From: JADLHS01 sp964539515
GTDB lineage: Bacteria > Verrucomicrobiota > Verrucomicrobiia > Limisphaerales > JADLHS01
Direction of reading: 5' to 3'
NCBI GenBank assembly: GCA_964539515.1
Contig: CAZIJO010000072.1
Span: 1-24,522, forward strand
Length of the DNA stretch: 24,522 bases
The translations under genes were made by a program, and so were the position numbers. Positions 7,417 to 14,191 of the stretch are shown one piece after another. Numbering within the stretch: position 1 is the stretch's first letter; every line of letters starts with the position of its first letter. A model generated the notes under the pieces. That model did no database searches, was not told where the DNA came from, and saw only the letters and a list, made by a program, of their open reading frames with translations.

Positions 7417-8334
7417 ATGAAAACTCTCCCAATCCTCCTGTCGCTGGCGATGGTCAGCGGAAAGGCTGCCATGGCTTCCGCCCAAACTGCTAACGACGCT
7501 TCCGCTGTGATCGTTCCCGGCGCGAAGCTGGAAAAACTCGCCGGCGATTTCAAGTTCACCGAAGGCCCGACCTGTGACCAGGACGGCAATGTCTTCTTCA
7601 CCGACCAACCGAACAATCGAATCCTGAAGTGGAGCTTGGACGGCAAGCTTGCCACATTCATGCAGCCCGCCGGGCGGGCCAACGGGATGTTTTTTGATGC
7701 GCAGGGTAATCTGATCGCCTGTGCGGACGAGAGAACGGAGTTGTGGTCTATCACGCCGGACGGAAATCATACCGTCCTCGCGAAGGAATATGACGGCAAG
7801 AAGCTCAACGCCCCGAACGATGTCTGGGTGCGCGCTGACGGCAGTCTGTATTTCACCGATCCGTTTTACAAACGCGAGTGGTGGGATTATGACAAACCGC
7901 CGCAGGGAACGGAGCAGGTTTATTTCCTGACCGCCGACCACAAGAACCTCAAACGGGTGACTACGGATCTGGCCCAGCCCAACGGCATCATTGGCACCCC
8001 GGACGGGAAGACGCTCTTTGTCGCCGACATCAAAGCGGGCAAGACCTACGCCTATGACATTCAACCCGATGGCACGCTGACAAACAAACGCCTGCGCTGC
8101 GAACTCGGTTCGGACGGCATGACGCTTGACACGAAGGGCAACCTCTACCTCACCGGCCGGGGAGTGATCGTATTCGATAAAGCCGGAAAGCGGATTTCCC
8201 AAATTGATGTGCCCGAACCGTGGACCGCCAATGTCAGCTTTGGCGGCAAAGATCACCGGACCCTTTTCATCACCGCAAGCAAAGGCCTTTATTCCATCCG
8301 AACGAAGTATCGCGGCGCGAATGCGGCGAAGTGA
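7417..8334 (+). CDS. Secreted SMP-30/gluconolactonase-family beta-propeller hydrolase
   Basis: A 305-residue protein with a signal peptide (MKTLPILLSLAMVSGKAAMASAQ) and a six-bladed SMP-30/LRE propeller. The divalent-metal and substrate ligands of the family can be placed: Glu49 (FTEGP), Asn134 (NAPNDVW), Asn189 (QPNG) and Asp233 (GSDGM). Family members hydrolyse sugar lactones or related esters; the substrate is not determined, and 'gluconolactonase' is only the usual label. ATG 7417 is chosen because it begins a clean signal peptide; the longer frame from 7219 is unsupported. Its 3' end is 18 bases from the convergent response regulator gene. Confidence 0.9.
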   Translation: MKTLPILLSLAMVSGKAAMASAQTANDASAVIVPGAKLEKLAGDFKFTEGPTCDQDGNVFFTDQPNNRILKWSLDGKLATFMQPAGRANGMFFDAQGNLIACADERTELWSITPDGNHTVLAKEYDGKKLNAPNDVWVRADGSLYFTDPFYKREWWDYDKPPQGTEQVYFLTADHKNLKRVTTDLAQPNGIIGTPDGKTLFVADIKAGKTYAYDIQPDGTLTNKRLRCELGSDGMTLDTKGNLYLTGRGVIVFDKAGKRISQIDVPEPWTANVSFGGKDHRTLFITASKGLYSIRTKYRGANAAK

Positions 8335-8352
8335 GGCTCGGCGGACGGAGGG

Positions 8353-8985
8353 TCAGGTGAACTTGCCTCCGTGCTTGGCCACGGCCTCGAGACGGTTGCG
8401 GACGTGCATTTTCTCGCAGATGTTTTTGACGTAGGTTCGTACGGTTTCCAGGCCGATTCCCAACTGGTCGCTGATCTCTTTGTAGATGTAGCCGGCGGAT
8501 AACAGGTTAAGTACTTCCTGTTCCCGTGGCGAAAGGTTCTCGGATTGCTCCGATGACGGACCAAGGAGTTGAAAATGACGCACCACTTTCCGGGCAATGT
8601 GACTAGAAATCGGTGAACCGCCGCGCCGCACATCGTCAATGGCTGCAAGCAACACTTCGGGCGGGCTTGATTTCACCAGATAACCGTCCGCGCCAGCCTT
8701 GAGCGCGCTGAAGATGCGCTCGCTGTCTTCATAGACCGTGAGCATGATGATCTGGAGGGAGGGCAGGGCGCGCTTGAGCTGCGCCACGCATTCAATCCCC
8801 GACATGCCTGGCAGCTTGATGTCCATGAGCACAACGTCCGGTTGCAGGACGTGGATCCGATCGAGAGCTTCTTCTCCGGACGCGCATGCGCCAACAAAGC
8901 GCACCTCCCGCGCCGCCCCGAGGATTTGGGCGAGCTGCTCGCGCAAACCCCGGTCGTCTTCGACGATGGCCACTTTCTTGAGCAT
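8353..8985 (-). CDS. NarL/FixJ-family response regulator (receiver plus LuxR HTH)
   Basis: A 210-residue DNA-binding regulator. The receiver domain (1-120) has the acidic pair Glu9-Asp10, phospho-acceptor Asp55 (LMDIKLPG), Thr83 and Lys105 (YLVKSS). The C-terminal LuxR-type helix-turn-helix (about 150-206) reads LSPREQEVLNLLSAG, then KEISDQLGIGLETVRTYV, a complete GerE/LuxR signature. It lies 67 bases downstream of a HisKA_3 kinase on the same strand and is almost certainly its partner. A weak GGA lies a few bases before the ATG. Confidence 0.96.
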   Translation of the reverse strand: MLKKVAIVEDDRGLREQLAQILGAAREVRFVGACASGEEALDRIHVLQPDVVLMDIKLPGMSGIECVAQLKRALPSLQIIMLTVYEDSERIFSALKAGADGYLVKSSPPEVLLAAIDDVRRGGSPISSHIARKVVRHFQLLGPSSEQSENLSPREQEVLNLLSAGYIYKEISDQLGIGLETVRTYVKNICEKMHVRNRLEAVAKHGGKFT

Positions 8986-9034
8986 AGAGTTCCGATCCCA
9001 GTTTCATTATGGGTCGCCGCGTCGCCCTTCGCCA

Positions 9035-9050
9035 TCCCCTAAAGCGGGGA
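9035..9050. repeat. Hairpin repeat copy 1
   Basis: TCCCCTAAAGCGGGGA, an inverted repeat of 5 bp around a 6-base loop, placed 2 bases beyond the kinase stop codon in the kinase-regulator spacer. It matches the consensus TCCCCNAAAGCGGGGA shared with copies at 10997 and 13993. Confidence 0.6.
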
Positions 9051-9052
9051 GT

Positions 9053-10789
9053 TCAAGCCGAACCAGGTGCAGCCGCGGAAACCGGCAGTCGGAGGGAAAC
9101 CTTCGTTCCCGCGCCCGGTCGGCTCTCAATGGTGAAACTCCCACCGCTGGCATGGAGGCGGCGCTTCAGATTGCCCAGACCGTTTCCGGCTGGGCAGGTT
9201 GCCGGGTCGAAGCCGCAGCCGTCATCGTGGATGGAGATGTTCAGCGCGGACGTCTCCAATGCGATGCGAAGGCGTACTTCGCTGGCGTGGGCATGTTTGA
9301 TGACGTTATGGATGGCCTCCTTTACGGCCATCATGAGATTGTGCCGGACCTGGCTGCTCAACGGAATCCCCGGCGGTGTTTCGAGGATTTCCAGCCGGCA
9401 GCGCAACTGTGCCTGCGTGCAATACTGGTTGCTCATCTGGCAGAGGTAGGTTACGAGCGCTTCGAGGTTGTCGTTTTCCGGGTTGACCGCCCAGACCGTT
9501 TCGTAGAGCGCGGAAACCATGTCGCGGGTCATTTGCGACACCTTGCTGAATTCCGTTCGGGCTTCTTCAGGTAACGAGGTTTTTCTTTCGGCCATGGCGC
9601 TCAACAATGAAATCTGCGTGACGCGGGCGCCAAGATCATCGTGGATGTCTTGGGCGATCCGCAACCGCTCGCGGTCCAAAGCGAGGTGCTGTTCCAGGCG
9701 TTGCATTTGCAGTCGCCTCCGGCGCCGGTTGGCGTATCGCCAGCAGCCGGCTCCCGCCGCGAGAAGCAAGGTCACGAACGAGACCCAAAACCAGGGTGTG
9801 CGCCAGAACGTGAGCGGCACCTCGATAGCGAGAGAGGTTTCTGCTTCGCCCGGAATGCCCGTCACCGAGACTTCATTGATGCGGAACCGGTAATACCCCG
9901 CTGGCAGATTGGCGTACGGAATCTCAACCGCCGCGGCCAGACCGAAGCTGTAAGCCTCGTCCCATTCAAGTACCAAGGAGTCGCCAGGGGTAACCGGCAC
10001 CGCCCTTTCCTTGATCGTGTGCCATTCCGCATGTCCGCGTAAGTCGTCGTCTACGATCGCGAGCCCCTTGATCCGAAGCCCCGAATCACTTTCCAAAACC
10101 GTCGCCATGCTGGGTCGCAACCCATCTCGCATCCAGCCCGGGGGTGCGCCGCCGGCAGCGATGCCGGGGGTGGTGGCGTCAAACCCCCAAGGCAGGGAGA
10201 CCGTGGGCGAAGCGGCGTTCGCCGGCAGGGTTTTGATCACCAGATTGGTGATCGCGTAGATTCCCACGGTAGGGGGTGGTCCAGCCGAAGACATGACCAC
10301 CCAGAAACTTGTGGCGCGGGGTGGGACCACGATGGTTTCCCGACGATGCGTGAACGGGGCGGTTTTCGGGTTGGCGGTCCAACCAGCGCTCTGCCCGACG
10401 ACCCGGAATACCGTTTCGCTGACTTGATCCCCGGTCGCACCGAGAAAGCGGACGCACACGCGCATTTCCCCGTCGTACTCCCGCCAGTCCTCATCGTAAC
10501 CGTCGAGCTTGAAGCGAATGCGGATCGGGTGCGGGATGGCGTTTGTAGTTGGACCGAATCCAAAGGTAACTGTCCGGGTGTGGGATGACAGCCGCAGCTT
10601 CTCGTTGGGGCGCGGGGAAACCGGGGCGCCATCCACCATCACCGAGCGGATCTCCAGCAGTGCGTTGGTTTCGCGCTGGCGCGCGCTTTCGGCGCCAGCC
10701 GCCAGAATCTCCATGAGCGACAGCCAGGCGATGATCATCGCCCAAGCCAGACAGAAACCGAGGCGTCGACGCAAGGGAATTGAATCCAT
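9053..10789 (-). CDS. Sensor histidine kinase, HisKA_3 (NarL) type, with Y_Y_Y-like periplasmic domain
   Basis: A 578-residue inner-membrane kinase. A hydrophobic segment at about 9-29 (signal or anchor) is followed by an extracytoplasmic region of about 300 residues, a second membrane span (about 333-351, FWVSFVTLLLAAGAG), then a HisKA_3 dimerisation helix with phospho-His383 (RIAQDIHDDLGAR) and a HATPase domain with N-box EAIHN (Asn495) and G-box DDGCGF plus GNGLGNL. The extracytoplasmic part begins and ends like a Y_Y_Y domain (FKLDGYDEDWRE; LPAGYYRFRIN ... FWRTPWFW), but the beta-propellers usually found before it are missing. ATG 10789 is preferred to TTG 10804. Its partner regulator follows at 8985. 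The signal is unknown; linkage suggests an extracellular glycan product. Confidence 0.93.
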   Translation of the reverse strand: MDSIPLRRRLGFCLAWAMIIAWLSLMEILAAGAESARQRETNALLEIRSVMVDGAPVSPRPNEKLRLSSHTRTVTFGFGPTTNAIPHPIRIRFKLDGYDEDWREYDGEMRVCVRFLGATGDQVSETVFRVVGQSAGWTANPKTAPFTHRRETIVVPPRATSFWVVMSSAGPPPTVGIYAITNLVIKTLPANAASPTVSLPWGFDATTPGIAAGGAPPGWMRDGLRPSMATVLESDSGLRIKGLAIVDDDLRGHAEWHTIKERAVPVTPGDSLVLEWDEAYSFGLAAAVEIPYANLPAGYYRFRINEVSVTGIPGEAETSLAIEVPLTFWRTPWFWVSFVTLLLAAGAGCWRYANRRRRRLQMQRLEQHLALDRERLRIAQDIHDDLGARVTQISLLSAMAERKTSLPEEARTEFSKVSQMTRDMVSALYETVWAVNPENDNLEALVTYLCQMSNQYCTQAQLRCRLEILETPPGIPLSSQVRHNLMMAVKEAIHNVIKHAHASEVRLRIALETSALNISIHDDGCGFDPATCPAGNGLGNLKRRLHASGGSFTIESRPGAGTKVSLRLPVSAAAPGSA

Positions 10790-11074
10790 CCGCAGGTCGC
10801 TCAAAGCGAAGATGATTTAGCTGACAGCGTCTGTGAACGCAAACTATGCTTTGGCGGCCAGGTCATCGAGTAATCCGGGTCAAGCTGTGCAAACCATGGG
10901 TTGGTGCTGATGGGGTCACCTTTCACGACCGATGCCGGACTAAATCCACGCTGTGGTGGAAGCGCCCTTAAACGAGCGATATGAGGTTGCGACATTTCCC
11001 CAAAAGCGGGGATTGGCTCAGACCTCGCGGATCCCATAGATTACCTCGACGTGCGGATCAGAAACCTACGCGCT
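10790..11074. promoter_or_regulatory. Divergent region between kinase and sulfatase operons
   Basis: 285 bases between the divergent kinase and first sulfatase starts; it should hold both promoters. It carries hairpin copy 2 at 10997-11012. No confident -35/-10 boxes or operator could be picked by eye. Confidence 0.4.
10997..11012. repeat. Hairpin repeat copy 2
   Basis: TCCCCAAAAGCGGGGA, 5-bp inverted repeat around a 6-base loop, ending 62 bases before the first sulfatase ATG. Same consensus as copies at 9035 and 13993. Confidence 0.6.
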
Positions 11075-12421
11075 ATGAAACAATTCCTCGTTTTACTCCT
11101 GAACCTCGCAGTCTTCGCTGGTGCAGCGGCAACGAAACCCAACATTCTTGTTATCCTCACCGACGATCAGGGACGAGGGGATTACAGCGCGTTCGGAACC
11201 AAGGATGTTCGGACGCCGCAAATGGACCGGCTGTGCCGCGAGGGGATGACGTTCCAGAATTTTTTCGCCAACAGTTGTGTCTGCTCACCGACGCGGGCGG
11301 CGCTGTTGACCGGCTGTTATCCGGACCGGGTTGGCGTGCCGGGCGTCATCCGGGAGGAAAACCCTTCGGATTCGTGGGGCTATCTTTTGTCGGGCGCAAG
11401 CCTGCTGCCACAACAGCTTAAGTCGGCCGGTTATCACACGGCTCTCATCGGCAAGTGGCATCTCGGTATCCGTTCGCCCAACACGCCGATCGAACGCGGC
11501 TTTGATTTCTTCCACGGGTTTCTCGGCGACATGATGGACGATTACTGGACCCACTTGCGCCACGGTCACAGTTTCATGCGGCACAATCTGGAGGTCGTCG
11601 CTCCGCAAGGCCACGCCACCGACGTGTTCACCGGCTGGGCGTGCGACTATCTGGCGGAACGCGCCCAAGTCGGCGGCCCGTTTTTTCTATACCTTGCCTA
11701 CAATGCGCCGCATGACCCGATCCAGCCGCCGCCGGAATGGTTGGAGAAGGTGAAGCAACGCGAGCCGGGCATGACGGATAAACGGGCGAAGCTCGTCGCG
11801 TTGATCGAACATCTTGATGCCGGCATCGGGCAGGTGTTGGACACGCTCGACCGGACCGGCCTCGCTACAAACACGCTCATCATCTTCTCCAGCGACAACG
11901 GCGGCGTGCTGGCCAACGGCGCCAACAACGGCCCGTGGCGCGGTGGGAAACAACACATGTATGAGGGGGGACTGCGCGTGCCTGGCATGGTTCGCTGGCC
12001 CGGCGTGATCAACCCCGGCAGTTGCACGGAACGAATGACGCTGACCATGGATATTTTTGCTACAGCCTGTGAAGCGGCGGGCGTGGCGATGCCCCGGGGG
12101 ATCGATGGCGTGAGTTTTTTGCCGGCCCTGATCGGCAGGGATCAAGCTTCGCCCAAGCGAGATCTCTATTTCGTCCGCCGGGAAGGCGGATCCGCCTACG
12201 GCGGCAAAACAATCGACGCGTTACGGCGGGATGACTGGAAGCTACTTCAAGACAGTCCATTCCAGCCCCTCGAACTCTATAACCTGAAATCCGACCCGCA
12301 AGAAACGACCGATCTCGCCGCGAAAAACCGCAAGATGTTCAACGAACTCGGCGCCGCGTTGCGCCAACAAATCCAGCGCGCTGGTTTGGTTCCCTGGCGA
12401 GCCCCGGAGCAAACTCAATGA
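11075..12421 (+). CDS. Secreted arylsulfatase-family sulfatase
   Basis: A 448-residue type I sulfatase that would remove sulfate esters from a glycan or other sulfated compound. It has a signal peptide (1-19) and starts its mature part with KPNILVILTDDQG, where Asp30/Asp31 bind calcium. The formylglycine site is Cys70 in CSPTR, followed by AALLTG; the family consensus is CxPSR and Thr at the fourth place is tolerated. Further marks are IGKWHLG, the late SSDNGG metal motif and a C-terminal LYNLKSDPQETTDLA. A formylglycine-generating or anaerobic maturase is needed but is not in this window. ATG 11075 is used; GTG 11051 would lengthen the n-region. Its stop overlaps the next sulfatase start by 4 bases. 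Confidence 0.95.
   Translation: MKQFLVLLLNLAVFAGAAATKPNILVILTDDQGRGDYSAFGTKDVRTPQMDRLCREGMTFQNFFANSCVCSPTRAALLTGCYPDRVGVPGVIREENPSDSWGYLLSGASLLPQQLKSAGYHTALIGKWHLGIRSPNTPIERGFDFFHGFLGDMMDDYWTHLRHGHSFMRHNLEVVAPQGHATDVFTGWACDYLAERAQVGGPFFLYLAYNAPHDPIQPPPEWLEKVKQREPGMTDKRAKLVALIEHLDAGIGQVLDTLDRTGLATNTLIIFSSDNGGVLANGANNGPWRGGKQHMYEGGLRVPGMVRWPGVINPGSCTERMTLTMDIFATACEAAGVAMPRGIDGVSFLPALIGRDQASPKRDLYFVRREGGSAYGGKTIDALRRDDWKLLQDSPFQPLELYNLKSDPQETTDLAAKNRKMFNELGAALRQQIQRAGLVPWRAPEQTQ
12406..12409 (+). promoter_or_regulatory. Ribosome binding site for second sulfatase
   Basis: GGAG 8 bases before the ATG at 12418, inside the end of the first sulfatase. It supports the ATGA-coupled start. Confidence 0.5.
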
Positions 12422-13857
12422 AAACATTCCCCTGGCTGCTGTTGCTGCTATTGGCTTTCGCATTGGAAGCGATGGCCGGCAAACCCAACATCGTGATCAT
12501 TCTTACCGACGACTTGGGTTATGGTGACCCAGGTTGTTACAATCCAAAGTCGAAGATTGCCACCCCGAACATTGATCGCCTGGCGCGTGAAGGAATGCGG
12601 TTTACCGACGCCCATGCCCCGGGGCCGCTTTGCCATCCCTCGCGCTATGGGCTGCTCACCGGAAGGTATCCGTTCCGCACCGACATCTCGCGGTGGCCAA
12701 AGCAGCCGTTGATCGCAAAAGGGCAGATGACCATCGCGTCGCTGCTCAAGGCGAAAGGCTATCGCACCGCGATGGTGGGGAAGTGGCATCTCGGCTTTCT
12801 GGAGGATGGCTACAACAGGCCGCTGCGCGGCGGCCCGGTTGATTGCGGGTTCGACAGTTTCTTCGGGCTGCGCGCCTCCACGGACATCCCGCCCTACTTC
12901 TACATTCGGGGAAACCGCGCCGTGACACCGCCGACGGATCGCATCGAGGAACACCATTCACCGGGATGGTCGTCGAACCAGGGGGAATTTTGGCGGGAAG
13001 GCGGCATCGCGCCCGGCATGGCGCTCAAGGATGTGCTGCCCCGATTGACCGATGAGGCGCTTCACGTCATCAACGCGCAAGCCATGGCAAATCAGGACCG
13101 CCGAAAACCGTTCCTGCTCTACTTTGCCCCCACCGCCCCGCATACCCCGTGGCTACCCTTGCCGGAATTCGTGGGCCAAAGCGGCGCCGGCATTTATGGC
13201 GACTTTACCATGATGGTGGATGCGGAAATCGGGCGCATTCTCGCCGCGTTGGACGAGAGCAGACTGGCCAAGGACACGCTCGTCATTTTCACATCGGACA
13301 ACGGTCCCACCTGGTATGAAGCCGATGTGCAAAGGCTCGGGCACGCCTCCGCCGGTGGACTGCGCGGCATGAAGTCGGACGCCTGGGAAGGTGGGCATCG
13401 TATGCCGTTCATCGTGCGCTGGCCGGGTCGGGTCAACGCCGGGACGGTGAGCGAGCAGACGATTTGCTTCACGGATCTGCTCGCGACGTTCGCGGAGATT
13501 TGTGGTGCCACCCTGCCAAAAGATGCGGGGCCGGACAGCTTCAGTTTCCTGCCGGTGCTGGAAGGCGTGCACCCCGCCGACCAACCCATTCGCGCGCCCA
13601 TCGTCATGCACGCCGGCAGTGCCGCATCCATGATGATGATCCGATCCGGCGATTGGAAATTGATCAACGGACTCGGCTCCGGCGGCTTTACCAAACCCAG
13701 CTCAATCAAGCCCAAGCCCGGCGAGCCCGCGGTGCAGCTTTACAACCTCCGCACGGATCCTGCGGAGACGACGAACCTCGCCGTCCAACACCCGGACAAA
13801 GTCAAAGAACTCCTTTCCGCCATGCAGGCGAACGTGGACCACGGGAGCAGCCGATGA
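12418..13857 (+). CDS. Secreted arylsulfatase-family sulfatase, second copy
   Basis: A 479-residue type I sulfatase with a signal peptide (1-20), KPNIVIILTDDLGYGD at the start of the mature part (calcium ligands Asp31/Asp32), the canonical formylglycine motif CHPSR (Cys72) and YGLLTGRYPFR, then VGKWHLG, a late TSDNG motif and LYNLRTDPAETTNLA. It is homologous to the preceding sulfatase but clearly diverged, including a longer middle section (about 130-230), so the two probably act on different sulfate positions or substrates rather than being a recent duplication. The start overlaps the upstream stop (ATGA), implying translational coupling and one mRNA. Confidence 0.95.
   Translation: MKTFPWLLLLLLAFALEAMAGKPNIVIILTDDLGYGDPGCYNPKSKIATPNIDRLAREGMRFTDAHAPGPLCHPSRYGLLTGRYPFRTDISRWPKQPLIAKGQMTIASLLKAKGYRTAMVGKWHLGFLEDGYNRPLRGGPVDCGFDSFFGLRASTDIPPYFYIRGNRAVTPPTDRIEEHHSPGWSSNQGEFWREGGIAPGMALKDVLPRLTDEALHVINAQAMANQDRRKPFLLYFAPTAPHTPWLPLPEFVGQSGAGIYGDFTMMVDAEIGRILAALDESRLAKDTLVIFTSDNGPTWYEADVQRLGHASAGGLRGMKSDAWEGGHRMPFIVRWPGRVNAGTVSEQTICFTDLLATFAEICGATLPKDAGPDSFSFLPVLEGVHPADQPIRAPIVMHAGSAASMMMIRSGDWKLINGLGSGGFTKPSSIKPKPGEPAVQLYNLRTDPAETTNLAVQHPDKVKELLSAMQANVDHGSSR
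13843..13847 (+). promoter_or_regulatory. Shine-Dalgarno-like site before small ORF
   Basis: GGGAG 6 bases before the ATG at 13854, near the end of the second sulfatase. It is the main reason for listing the small ORF. Confidence 0.3.
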
Positions 13858-14054
13858 AGCGCAATTGGTTCCGCCCATCCATCCGGAAAACAATCAAATC
13901 CCTCGTCGCCTGGTTCTGCGCCCCCGTGCCTCACGGCCACTTGCTCCACCAACCCCCGGCCGAGTTGGGGGCGGTGCCCGATTACGGTCGCCTCCCCGCT
14001 TTCGGGGATACCCAGCTTGCGAGGGGCGGGCTAAGGTTCAAGCGCGAAACATGA
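13854..14054 (+). CDS. Small ORF, 66 residues, doubtful
   Basis: I do not recognise this product. It starts MKRNWFRPSIRKTIKSLVAW, overlaps the second sulfatase stop by ATGA and has GGGAG at a good distance, the same coupling seen between the two sulfatases. The first 25 residues are basic with a short hydrophobic stretch; the rest has no clear fold and its coding DNA includes hairpin copy 3. It could be a short third operon gene, the remnant of a decayed longer gene, or a chance frame running through untranslated sequence. I favour remnant or chance slightly. Confidence 0.25.
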   Translation: MKRNWFRPSIRKTIKSLVAWFCAPVPHGHLLHQPPAELGAVPDYGRLPAFGDTQLARGGLRFKRET

Positions 14055-14191
14055 ATTAATTCGACGCCACGCGGTGTTCAGCCGCTCCGACGCGGGATTA
14101 ATGAAGTGGAGAACGTGTGGGAAGAAACCGCCTGATGGACGAAGGGTTCGTGGTGCGAACTCCGAGCCAAGGGGCACAACAAGATAGCAAA
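13858..14191. other. Intergenic region after the sulfatases
   Basis: 334 bases between the second sulfatase and the repeat-protein start. It holds the doubtful 66-residue ORF, hairpin copy 3 (13993-14008), a short CCGTG/CACGG hairpin near 13924-13936 and a GAATTAATTC palindrome near 14051. I see no intrinsic terminator with a T-run. A promoter for the next gene is likely in the last 130 bases but not identifiable by eye. Confidence 0.4.
13993..14008. repeat. Hairpin repeat copy 3
   Basis: TCCCCGCTTTCGGGGA, reverse complement of consensus TCCCCNAAAGCGGGGA. Here the stem is 6 bp with a 4-base loop. It lies 135 bases after the second sulfatase stop. Confidence 0.6.

Noticed and set aside
11075..13857. 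Recent tandem duplication of the sulfatases
   Set aside because: The two proteins share motifs only; lengths and central regions differ, so any duplication is old.
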